This document shows, piece after piece, positions 34,782 through 42,778 of a stretch of 64,000 nucleotides of DNA (position 1 is the stretch's first letter; each line of letters begins with the position of its first letter). The DNA comes from Aliiruegeria haliotis (GTDB lineage: Bacteria; Pseudomonadota; Alphaproteobacteria; Rhodobacterales; Rhodobacteraceae). The notes below the pieces were generated by a model. That model saw only the letters and a list, made by a program, of their open reading frames with translations, made no database searches and was not told the origin of the DNA. The DNA is taken from the NCBI RefSeq assembly GCF_003003255.1, contig NZ_PVTD01000002.1, forward strand, positions 1 to 64,000, written 5' to 3'. The position numbers and the translations under genes were made by a program.

Positions 34782-35859
34782 CATAGCCGACCGCGCCCGT
34801 TTCGATATCATCCGATACGCCCAGCTCTGGGAGGATGCGGACGTTCTCGTCGCCGCGATGCACCCCGGATCCGGACAGCGCTTCCTGTCGGTCTGCTCAG
34901 CGGGTGACAACGCACTGGCGCTATTGACGCTGGACCCAGAAAAAGTCACGGCGGTCGATCTGTCGGTGGCGCAACTCGACTGCCTGCGCCTGCGGATCGG
35001 TGCCATGCGGGCGCTGGAGCAGCCGGAATTCCTCGAACTCATGGGATCACGTCCAAGCGACCGCCGCGGGGTGCTGCTCGACCGGGCGCTTGCCGAACTG
35101 CCCGAAGAGGCACGTCTGCGGTGGGGGAATCTGCGCCCCGAGGTCGTGGCCCACGGAGCGGGTGGCGTTGGCCGGTTCGAACGGTATTTCCGGATCTTCC
35201 GGAAACGGGTTCTGCCGCTGGTGCATTCGCGCCGAACCATCGACGATGTCTTTGTCGCGCGACCACCGGCCGAACGTGCGCGGTTCCTCGACGAGCGCTT
35301 CGTCACCTGGCGCTGGACGCTCATGCTGCAACTCTTTTTCTCTCGGTTCACAATGGGACGGATGGGCAGGGACAAGGCATTTTTCGATCATGTGGAGGGA
35401 TCGGTGGCCGAGCACGTGGCGCGCCGGATCCGCCACGCAGGCGTGACCTGCGACCCCGCGGAGAACCCGTACCTGCACTGGATCCTCAAGGGCGGACACG
35501 GCGCGGCGCTGCCTATGCCGTGGCGCCCGGAGCAATACGAGATCATCCGGAACAGGCTGGAGCGAGTGGAACTCGTGCATGGACCGCTGGAGGCCTGCGG
35601 CAACACGCCGGTCGATGGTTTCAACCTGTCGGACATCTTCGAGTACATGTCCCCCGCAGCCTCCGAAGCAGCCTATACGCAGCTTCTGGCCCGTGCGACG
35701 CCGGGCGCGCGGCTTGTCTATTGGAACATGATGGCGCCGCGCCGGGTGCCGGAAGCGCTGGCAGACAGGGTCACGACCCTCTCGGATCTGGAGGATACGC
35801 TCAAGCAACAGGACAAGGCCTTCTTCTACTCCGATTTCGTGATCGAGGCGGCGCGGTGA
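34768..35859 (+). CDS. DUF3419 protein, BtaA-like aminocarboxypropyl transferase
   Basis: A 363-residue member of the family that includes BtaA, which moves the 3-amino-3-carboxypropyl group of S-adenosylmethionine to diacylglycerol in betaine-lipid synthesis. The N-terminal part has Y-A-Q-L-W-E-D near 17 and the SAM pocket L-S-V-C-S-A-G-D-N-A-L-A-L-L near 40; the C-terminal D-G-F-N-L-S-D-I-F-E-Y-M-S-P (about 289-302) is a DUF3419 signature. A BtaB-type N-methyltransferase, needed for a betaine lipid, is missing in this operon. The acceptor may be different, for example an isoprenoid alcohol. Confidence 0.8.
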   Translation: MTRNDIADRARFDIIRYAQLWEDADVLVAAMHPGSGQRFLSVCSAGDNALALLTLDPEKVTAVDLSVAQLDCLRLRIGAMRALEQPEFLELMGSRPSDRRGVLLDRALAELPEEARLRWGNLRPEVVAHGAGGVGRFERYFRIFRKRVLPLVHSRRTIDDVFVARPPAERARFLDERFVTWRWTLMLQLFFSRFTMGRMGRDKAFFDHVEGSVAEHVARRIRHAGVTCDPAENPYLHWILKGGHGAALPMPWRPEQYEIIRNRLERVELVHGPLEACGNTPVDGFNLSDIFEYMSPAASEAAYTQLLARATPGARLVYWNMMAPRRVPEALADRVTTLSDLEDTLKQQDKAFFYSDFVIEAAR

Positions 35860-37190
35860 TGGCAGTGCTGGGACCAGTGGTGATGGCCGCCCTGTCGATC
35901 GCGGTGCTGCTGTGGGTCATGGCGCAGGTGCGCCGAAATGCGGAGGTGAACGGCTGGAGTGCCGAGGTGCAGCGCAAGATCATCCACGTTGCCACCGGAC
36001 TCTACGCAATCTGCCTGCCTATCCTGTTTGCGGAGGACTGGCCTGTCTATCTTCTGCTCGGCCTGACGGTCGTGGCGATGGCCGCGATGCGGCTGCCGGC
36101 ACTGCGCTCCAGTGGCGCGAGCGCCGCGCTGCATTCGGTCGACCGCCAGTCCTACGGGGATTTCCTGCTCGCGGCAGCGGTGGCGCTGGTCTTCCTGCTC
36201 AGCCACAGGGATCCGCTGCTCTACGTCCTGCCGCTCGCGGTCCTGACGCTGGGCGATGCCGCCGCGGCGCTGGCAGGCAGCGCCTATGGCAAGCGGTTCT
36301 TCGCTGTCGAGGACGGGCATAAGAGCCTTGAGGGCAGCGCCGTGCTGTTCCTGGTGACGGTGATCCTTTCGATGACCTGCCTGCTGCTGTTGTCGGAGAT
36401 CCCGCGCGTCAATGTCGTGATCCTTGCCTTCCTGATCGCGACCTTTTCCACGTTGGTTGAGGCCGACAGCTGGCGCGGTTTCGACAACCTGTTCCTGCCG
36501 CTCGCGGTGCTGATCATCCTGCGCGAGCACGCGACGGGCAGCACGATGGACCTGGCGATTCTGTTCACCACCTACCTCTGCGCACTGGTCCTGTTTCATG
36601 CAGCCGCCCGCCAGTTCGGCATGACCAACCATGTCGCGCGGGTCTACCTGGCGGCAATCTTCCTGTTGCTGTCGGTCACCGCCACGCAAAACGTCGTGTT
36701 TTGCGTTCTGATGTTGTTGCTGCACCTCGTGGCCGAGCGAAAGGCGCCCAGCGCCAGCGCACACCCCGAACTGGATGCGGTGACGACGCTGGCGGTGCTG
36801 AGTTTTGGCTGGCTGGCCGCAGGCAACGCGACGGGGTTCAACGCGCTTGACGCGTTCGGAGCGTGCCTTGCCGGGGTCTGCATGGGGCTGGCGATGCTGG
36901 CAATGTCAGGTGAAAGCGTCCGGCTGCGCATGGCGGTCTTCCTCGGGCTTGGCCTCGCGATGCCGCCGCTCTGGATCTGGCTGATGGGCTTCAACCCGCC
37001 GGAGAAACACTGGATTCCCCGGGCCGGGTGGATCATGGCTGCCAATGTCGGGCTGGTGGGTCTTGCCACGCTTTCCCGGCCCGCCGCCTTTGGCCGCCAC
37101 CGAATGACCCGGATCGGCGCGCTGGCTGTCCTGGCGCCGGCGTTTGCCTATGCCACATACGCCGCAACTTTCGAGGGAGGATTGCCGTGA
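35859..37190 (+). CDS. Dolichol/phytol-kinase-like membrane protein
   Basis: A 443-residue integral membrane protein with some twelve or more hydrophobic helices. The N-terminal half matches CTP-dependent polyprenol kinases and cytidylyltransferase-like proteins: E-V-Q-R-K-I-I-H-V-A-T-G-L near residue 35 and L-G-D-A-A-A-A-L-A-G-S-A-Y-G-K near 130, followed by D-G-H-K-S-L-E-G-S near 153. The C-terminal half adds further helices not typical of short phytol kinases. The ATG shares one base with the stop of the DUF3419 gene. A lipid alcohol is the likely substrate; this is inference from the family. Confidence 0.75.
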   Translation: MAVLGPVVMAALSIAVLLWVMAQVRRNAEVNGWSAEVQRKIIHVATGLYAICLPILFAEDWPVYLLLGLTVVAMAAMRLPALRSSGASAALHSVDRQSYGDFLLAAAVALVFLLSHRDPLLYVLPLAVLTLGDAAAALAGSAYGKRFFAVEDGHKSLEGSAVLFLVTVILSMTCLLLLSEIPRVNVVILAFLIATFSTLVEADSWRGFDNLFLPLAVLIILREHATGSTMDLAILFTTYLCALVLFHAAARQFGMTNHVARVYLAAIFLLLSVTATQNVVFCVLMLLLHLVAERKAPSASAHPELDAVTTLAVLSFGWLAAGNATGFNALDAFGACLAGVCMGLAMLAMSGESVRLRMAVFLGLGLAMPPLWIWLMGFNPPEKHWIPRAGWIMAANVGLVGLATLSRPAAFGRHRMTRIGALAVLAPAFAYATYAATFEGGLP

Positions 37191-38035
37191 CACAGGCCTT
37201 CAACCAAGGAACTGCCAGCGTGACGTTGTTTCCCGAAGCACCGGACTGGGACGGTGCGCCGACGATGGCCTTGGGCAAGTTCACCTGCAAGTCGGCCGAG
37301 GATGGCGCGACGGTTCTGACCGAGGCAAGCGAAGCGGCCCGCCGCGCGGGCGCCCGCAGACTCCTCGGTCCTATGGACGGCACAACATGGAACAGCTACC
37401 GGCTGGTGATCGAAAGCGACGGCTCCGCGCCATTCCTGATGGAACCGACCTCCGGCCCGTCGGACATTGCGGCCTTCGAGGGGGCCGGGTTTGCCCCGAT
37501 CGCCCGGTATTTCTCCGCCGGGGTCGCGCTCGCCGACATGCGCAACCCACCTCCCGGGGAGACCGACATAGAGGTCGCGCCGTGGGACGGCACCGACCCG
37601 GAGGCGCATTTCTCGCAGGTCTACGACCTGTCCCTTTCAGCCTTTGCGGGCAATGCCTTCTACACGCCGATCTCGCGCGAGGCCTTTCTGGGCATGTACC
37701 TCCCCTACGTGCCGGTTCTCCGAAAGGAGTTCGTCCTGTTTGCCCGCAACGCCCGGGGCAGCCTCGTGGGATTTCTCTTCGGCATTCCGAACTACGCGGC
37801 CGGTCCGAGCCCGGATGCGGTCATCCTCAAGACCTACGCCAGCCTGCAACATGGCGCCGGGCAGGCACTGGCGCACGCCTTTCACCACGCGGCGCTTGAT
37901 GCCGGTTTCACAACGGCGATCCATGCGCTGATCCACGAGACGAATACCTCCGCACAGCGAAGCGCACAGCTGGGTGCCCATGTGTTCCGTCGCTATGCAC
38001 TGATGGGAAGGCGGCTCGATGACGACGCTGGTTGA
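37187..38035 (+). CDS. GNAT-like acyltransferase
   Basis: A 282-residue protein that starts with GTG at 37187, overlapping the preceding stop (GTGA) and preceded by GGGAGGA. Repeated beta-alpha patterns and A-R-N-A-R-G-S-L-V-G-F-L-F-G near residue 185 followed by a helix after L-K-T-Y-A-S-L-Q-H-G-A-G resemble the acyl-CoA-binding half of GNAT enzymes. The N-terminal A-x-x-R-R-L-L-G-P-M-D-G-T-T-W segment also occurs in GNAT-related proteins. It might acylate the amine of an aminocarboxypropyl product, but no direct evidence supports this. Confidence 0.6.
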   Translation: MTQAFNQGTASVTLFPEAPDWDGAPTMALGKFTCKSAEDGATVLTEASEAARRAGARRLLGPMDGTTWNSYRLVIESDGSAPFLMEPTSGPSDIAAFEGAGFAPIARYFSAGVALADMRNPPPGETDIEVAPWDGTDPEAHFSQVYDLSLSAFAGNAFYTPISREAFLGMYLPYVPVLRKEFVLFARNARGSLVGFLFGIPNYAAGPSPDAVILKTYASLQHGAGQALAHAFHHAALDAGFTTAIHALIHETNTSAQRSAQLGAHVFRRYALMGRRLDDDAG

Positions 38036-39461
38036 GGCCTTCGCTGCGAGGGTGGCCCACAGCCCCGACGCCCCGGCGATCCTCGATCCCTCGGGCGACG
38101 TCACGACCTATGCCGCGCTCGACCGCCGCTCCTCCGCTTTCGCAGCGCGGCTCGGGTCCCGTGGTTTGCAAAAGGGGGACCGGGTTTTGGTGGCCGCGCC
38201 CGTCACCGCAGATCTCTACGTGATCCTGGCCGGGATCTGGAAAGCAGGGCTGGTGGCGGTTTTTCCCGAACCGGCGATGGGTCTGCAGGGGTTACTGCAT
38301 GCCGTGCGCACGACCCGCCCTGCGGCGCTCGCCACTGCGGGGCCCTACTGGTTGCTACGCCTGTTGCCCGTGCTCTGGCGTGTGGCCTTGCTGAGAGTTG
38401 AACATGCCGGGCCGGAGACCTGCCGCCCTGTCGATCTCGAGCCCGGCGACCCGGCACTGATTTCCTTCACCTCCGGGTCCAGCGGCGTGCCCAAGGGCAT
38501 CCAGCGCAGTCACGGCTTCCTGATGGCACAGAACGCGGCCGTGGCGCCGCTGCTCGCCTCGGATCGGCCGGAGCGCGATCTTGTCGGGTTCCCGGTCTTC
38601 GTGCTGGTCAACCTTGCAGCCGGGCGCTGCTCCGTTCTGCCCAACTGGCCCCTGACCCATCAGGACCGTGCGGACGCAGGGGCACTCCGCGCGTGGATGA
38701 TCCGAAGCGGCGCGAACCGCCTTCTGCTCCCGCCTTCGATCTGCGAAACGCTGGCGCAAACCGGCGTGCCGCCGCAGGTCACGACGATCTTCACCGGTGG
38801 CGGGCCCGTCTTCCCCGATACCATCCAGCGCCTTTTGGCGGGACGGCCGGACCTGCGGATTGTGGCGGTCTATGGCTCGACCGAGGCCGAACCGATTGCG
38901 GAGATCGGGACGGAGGCGATTTCCGACGCCGACTGGGCCGAGATGGAGGCCGGCGGCGGGCTCCTTGCCGGTCCCCCGGTGCCCGGCATCGCGCTGCGCC
39001 TCGTGGACGGAGAGATTCAGGTCGCCGGAGAGCACGTCAACAACGGCTATATCGACCCGGCACAGGATGCGGGCCGGAAGATCCACGAAGACGGGCGCGT
39101 CTGGCACCGGACCGGCGATGCCGCTCGGCTCGACGACCGGGGGCGGCTGTGGCTTCTGGGCCGATGGCAAGAAGGGGGGCTCTCGCACCCGATGCCGCTT
39201 CAAGTGGAAACCGCGGCCCGCCACTGGCCCGGGGTGCGCCGGGCGGCGCTTGTCCGCCAGCACAGCAAGCCTGACGTGCTGGCAATCGAGGGCGACCCGC
39301 ACCAGATCGAAGACTGGCGCCGGACCGCCCGGGCGCATGGCGTGGACCGGGTCGTGTGTGTCGAGCACATCCCCATGGACCGGCGACACGCTTCCAAGGT
39401 TGACGAAAACCGACTCCGCCGTCGGCTCGCACGTCAGATCGGGACCGGCGGAGCGGCATAG
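38019..39461 (+). CDS. AMP-forming acyl/aryl-CoA ligase-like enzyme
   Basis: A 480-residue ANL-superfamily adenylating enzyme. The phosphate loop T-S-G-S-S-G-V-P-K-G is at 151-160, the Y-G-S-T-E-A-E-P motif near 287, W-H-R-T-G-D-A-A-R-L near 363, and the C-terminal catalytic lysine is K460 in H-A-S-K-V-D. It activates a carboxylic acid as acyl-AMP and may pass it to CoA or another acceptor. It overlaps the GNAT gene by 17 bases and ends the seven-gene operon. No acyl carrier protein gene is in the operon. Confidence 0.85.
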   Translation: MTTLVEAFAARVAHSPDAPAILDPSGDVTTYAALDRRSSAFAARLGSRGLQKGDRVLVAAPVTADLYVILAGIWKAGLVAVFPEPAMGLQGLLHAVRTTRPAALATAGPYWLLRLLPVLWRVALLRVEHAGPETCRPVDLEPGDPALISFTSGSSGVPKGIQRSHGFLMAQNAAVAPLLASDRPERDLVGFPVFVLVNLAAGRCSVLPNWPLTHQDRADAGALRAWMIRSGANRLLLPPSICETLAQTGVPPQVTTIFTGGGPVFPDTIQRLLAGRPDLRIVAVYGSTEAEPIAEIGTEAISDADWAEMEAGGGLLAGPPVPGIALRLVDGEIQVAGEHVNNGYIDPAQDAGRKIHEDGRVWHRTGDAARLDDRGRLWLLGRWQEGGLSHPMPLQVETAARHWPGVRRAALVRQHSKPDVLAIEGDPHQIEDWRRTARAHGVDRVVCVEHIPMDRRHASKVDENRLRRRLARQIGTGGAA

Positions 39462-39788
39462 CCGGCATCTCGCGCGCGCGACATGGCAAGAACAGCACTG
39501 ATCGAGGGGCTTTGGTGCAGCGGCGGCTTCGGCCTAAAGGGGCCTCGCCCTGCCCCGATCGTCGCGCTTCACCCCGCCTGTGGAACGGCTCGCACGACCG
39601 GCAAACGGCCCACTCGTTTCGCATGCGGTGCTGCACAGGCCCTGTGCGGCACCGCTCCGGTTGTATCCCGGCCGCTCCGGCATATTTGTTCGAAAACGCC
39701 TTGAGGTCGCCATTCGCGCGGCTGAAAACGGCACCAAAGCAACGGACCCCACAGCGTGGGCCGAGCAGCAAAGCAAAAGGATGACCCC
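39462..39788. other. Intergenic region after the HMGR operon
   Basis: No gene is seen in these 327 bases. It marks the boundary between the operon and conserved backbone genes and should contain the promoter of the YghU-like gene. Confidence 0.45.
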
Positions 39789-40658
39789 ATGCCGAAGGAT
39801 TTCTACGAGCCGCCCAAAATCTGGACCTGGGACGCGGAAAGCGGCGGCGAATGGGCCAAAACCAACCGCCCCACTGCCGGTGCCACGCACGAGAAGGTTC
39901 TGCCGCGCGGAAAACACCCGCTTCAGCTCTATTCCCTCGCCACACCCAACGGCCAGAAGGTCACCATCATGCTGGAGGAGCTGCTGGCGCGCGGCGTAAC
40001 CGGCGCGGAATATGACGCCCACCTGATCCGTATCAGCGGCGACCAGTTTTCCTCCGGTTTCGTCGAGGTGAACCCGAACTCGAAGATCCCCGCACTGTTC
40101 GACACCGACGCCGACGTGCGTGTGTTCGAATCCGGTGCGATCCTCCTCTACCTGGCCGAGAAATTCGGGCATTTCCTGCCTGAAGACCCCGCCGCCCGCA
40201 CCGAGACGCTCAACTGGCTGTTCTGGCTTCAAGGTTCCGCCCCGTATCTCGGCGGTGGCTTCGGGCATTTCTACAAATACGCTCCCGAGAAGTTCGAATA
40301 CCCGATCGACCGCTTCACGATGGAGGCCAAGCGGCAACTTGATGTTCTCGACCGGCGGCTTGCGGAGGTTCCTTATCTCGGCGGCGAAGCCTATTCCATC
40401 GCGGATATGGCCACCTGGCCCTGGTACGGCAACGTGGTGCTGGGCGATGTCTACGACGCCGCCGAGTTCCTGCAGGCCGAAAAATATACCAACGTGCTCC
40501 GCTGGGCGAAGGAGATCCGCGCCCGTCCCGCTGTCGGGCGTGGTCGCATGGTCAATCGCACCTGGGGCGATCCGTCCGAGCAACTGCACGAGCGCCACGA
40601 CGCATCCGACTTCGACCTGCGGACGCAGGACAAGCTGGAGCAAACCGAGGACGCGTAA
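39789..40658 (+). CDS. yghU: YghU-type glutathione S-transferase family protein
   Basis: A 289-residue GST-fold protein of the YghU/Nu class, which reduces disulfides with glutathione. The start M-P-K-D-F-Y-E-P-P and the long N-terminal arm are characteristic; the thioredoxin-like domain has L-Y-S-L-A-T-P-N-G-Q-K-V and N-P-N-S-K-I-P-A-L near residue 100. The helical domain ends in N-R-T-W-G. The ATG at 39789 is chosen by comparison with the family; an earlier in-frame start at 39756 is less likely. Confidence 0.9.
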   Translation: MPKDFYEPPKIWTWDAESGGEWAKTNRPTAGATHEKVLPRGKHPLQLYSLATPNGQKVTIMLEELLARGVTGAEYDAHLIRISGDQFSSGFVEVNPNSKIPALFDTDADVRVFESGAILLYLAEKFGHFLPEDPAARTETLNWLFWLQGSAPYLGGGFGHFYKYAPEKFEYPIDRFTMEAKRQLDVLDRRLAEVPYLGGEAYSIADMATWPWYGNVVLGDVYDAAEFLQAEKYTNVLRWAKEIRARPAVGRGRMVNRTWGDPSEQLHERHDASDFDLRTQDKLEQTEDA

Positions 40659-40677
40659 CCTCGGCGAACGTCACCCC

Positions 40678-40710
40678 GCGACGCCGTTCCCTCAAGGGAC
40701 ACGGCGTCGC
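40678..40710. terminator. Bidirectional terminator-like hairpin
   Basis: GCGACGCCG and CGGCGTCGC form a perfect nine-pair stem, extended inside by TCCC/GGGA around a TCAA loop. It lies between the convergent YghU-like and haloacid-dehalogenase genes and can serve both. No long T run follows. Confidence 0.65.
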
Positions 40711-40732
40711 CGATGGCAGGTTCTGTGCCCGC

Positions 40733-41419
40733 TCAGGCTGGAAAGGCGGCCATCATCTGCCTCGCCAGCCCATCGAGCGTTGAATCGACCTCATCCGGTA
40801 CCGGCACGCCTTCGGCGGGCAGCAGGGCGTTGCCCGGGCGTGTGACCAACGCCGCACGGCACCCTGCAGCTTGCGCGCCGATGGTGTCCCACAGGTGGCA
40901 GGCTACAAGGCACAGATGTGCCGGCGCGCCTTCCAACGCCTCGGCCACCTGTCCATAGGTCTGCGGTGCGGGTTTGAACTGCCGAACCCCGTCGACGCTG
41001 AAATGCCGCTCGAAATAGTCGGCGATCCCCGCCTTCTCCAACGGCGTCGGAGAGCCCGCCGGCGCAGAGTTCGTCAATGTCACCAACCGAAACCCGGCCT
41101 CCCGCAGCATGGTCAACGCCGGGGCAACATCCGCGTGGGCCGGCATAGCCCCCATGAGCGTTTTCATCTCCTCCAGGTCCGTGGAATCGACGGCCACGCC
41201 CCGGATTTCCGCCACCATCTTCAACACCCCGGCCCCAAGCGCACCGAACGGCGTGTATTTGCCGGACAGAGTCATTGTCTGTGAATAGAGGATCAGCTGC
41301 GCGAACCACTCTCGCATGACGTCGCCATCGCCGAACAGCCGCGCAAACAGCGGTTCCAGCGTGGTGATGTCCAGAAGGGTCTCGTTGACGTCGAAGACAA
41401 GGATCGTTTCGCGTGGCAT
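40733..41419 (-). CDS. Haloacid dehalogenase, type II
   Basis: A 228-residue HAD-superfamily enzyme. The nucleophile aspartate is in L-V-F-D-V-N-E-T-L-L-D at the N-terminus, a typical type II haloacid dehalogenase motif; motif II is T-L-T-N-S-A-P near residue 118, the lysine is in F-K-P-A-P-Q-T-Y, and motif III is around C-L-V-A-C-H-L-W-D-T. It hydrolyses L-2-haloacids, though many members in non-degraders have unknown natural substrates. The start at 41419 begins the fold; an open frame upstream is not supported. Confidence 0.87.
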   Translation of the reverse strand: MPRETILVFDVNETLLDITTLEPLFARLFGDGDVMREWFAQLILYSQTMTLSGKYTPFGALGAGVLKMVAEIRGVAVDSTDLEEMKTLMGAMPAHADVAPALTMLREAGFRLVTLTNSAPAGSPTPLEKAGIADYFERHFSVDGVRQFKPAPQTYGQVAEALEGAPAHLCLVACHLWDTIGAQAAGCRAALVTRPGNALLPAEGVPVPDEVDSTLDGLARQMMAAFPA

Positions 41420-41622
41420 CGGATGACCTTTCCCCATGCGGTGAGTGGCGCCCGGCCACAAGGCTGCGCCGGACGCGAGGGAAAAGCAAAGGAAAGCTGG
41501 CGGCAAACGTGGTACGAAGGCACGCCCGCTGGCGCCGCCGTTGTACACAGGAGTTGCGCCGGACACGGGACGCGATGACGCGGCGGATTGAGCCCGCCGC
41601 TTTCAGCTTCGATTGGCGGGCC

Positions 41623-42564
41623 TCAGCCCGCCAGGGTCTCTGCCGCGGCCTTCGCCTCTTCAGGCGTGCCGACGGTCCGCGTTGCAACGGCGCGATCGAT
41701 CCGCCGGATCATGCCTACGAGTGCCTTGCCGGCGCCAATCTCCCAGATCTCGGTGACTCCTTGCCCCGCCATCCAGGCTACGGATTCGCGCCAGCGCACG
41801 GAGCTTGTCACCTGTTCGACCAGCAGCTTGCGGATCACCTCGGGGTCGCTCACCGCCTCCGCGCGGACATTGGCCACAACCGGCACCTTCGGCGCGTGGA
41901 TATCCACCCCCGCCAACGCCTCTGCCATTGCATCGGCTGCCGGTTGCATCAATGCGCAGTGGAACGGGGCGCTAACCGGCAGCATGACGGCGCGCTTGGC
42001 GCCTTTGCCCTTGGCGATCTCCACCGCCCGTTCAACGGCTGCCTTGGTGCCGGACACCACCACCTGCGCGGGGTCGTTGTCATTGGCCGCCGCGCAGACA
42101 TCACCCTGCGCCGCCTCCGCTGCGACCTCCCCCACGGCATCGAAGCCGAGGCCGAGGATCGCGGCCATCGCGCCCTGACCAACCGGCACGGCCTGCTGCA
42201 TCGCCCGCCCGCGGGTCCGCAGAAGCCGCGCGGTGTCGGTCACGCTCAGCGCCTCTGCCGCGGCGAGCGCCGAGTATTCGCCGAGCGAATGGCCGGCCAC
42301 GAATGCCGCTGCGTCCAGCCCGACGCCCTCCGCCTGTAGCGCCCTGAGCGCGGCCACCGATGTCGCCATCAGCGCGGGCTGGGCATTCTCCGTCAGCGTC
42401 AGCGTCTCTATATCGCCGTCCCAGATAAGGTCGGAGAGCTTTTGGCCGAGCGCTTCGTCCACCTCGTCAAAGACTGCCTTCGACTCGGGACAGGCTTCCG
42501 CCAGCGCCTTGCCCATGCCGATCGCCTGTGCGCCCTGCCCTGGAAATACAAATGCCCGGCTCAT
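41623..42564 (-). CDS. fabD: Malonyl-CoA:ACP transacylase
   Basis: A 313-residue enzyme that loads malonyl groups on acyl carrier protein for fatty-acid synthesis. F-P-G-Q-G-A-Q-A-I-G-M-G lies at the N-terminus, the nucleophile is S93 in G-H-S-L-G-E-Y, the catalytic histidine is in S-A-P-F-H-C-A-L-M, and the malonate-binding arginine precedes in the R-T-R-G-R-A-M region. It is transcribed divergently from the PLP decarboxylase and stands near the S6-S18-L9 block. Confidence 0.95.
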   Translation of the reverse strand: MSRAFVFPGQGAQAIGMGKALAEACPESKAVFDEVDEALGQKLSDLIWDGDIETLTLTENAQPALMATSVAALRALQAEGVGLDAAAFVAGHSLGEYSALAAAEALSVTDTARLLRTRGRAMQQAVPVGQGAMAAILGLGFDAVGEVAAEAAQGDVCAAANDNDPAQVVVSGTKAAVERAVEIAKGKGAKRAVMLPVSAPFHCALMQPAADAMAEALAGVDIHAPKVPVVANVRAEAVSDPEVIRKLLVEQVTSSVRWRESVAWMAGQGVTEIWEIGAGKALVGMIRRIDRAVATRTVGTPEEAKAAAETLAG

Positions 42565-42778
42565 GCCATGTCCCTTCCGTTGCGTTTTCAGTCCTTTGCT
42601 TCAGTGCCGTTTACTCGCAAGTCGGCTGCCCGACAAGCGCGGGCCCGGCGGGCTGGCTGCGGCGCACCCGCACAAGGCAGGCACGGCGTGCCGCCCTTCC
42701 CGCAACATCGTGGGCCGTATTCTCCGGCTGGACAGGATCGGCACCCTTGGGCAGGGTGCAGCGACCAAAGGAGCGCTT

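Noticed and set aside
35121-35858. Upstream extension of the polyprenol-kinase-like frame
   Set aside because: It overlaps the DUF3419 gene entirely in another frame; the membrane protein starts naturally at 35859.
30139-39461. The HMGR operon as a standard mevalonate pathway
   Set aside because: HMG-CoA synthase, mevalonate kinases, diphosphomevalonate decarboxylase and IPP isomerase are all missing from the block.
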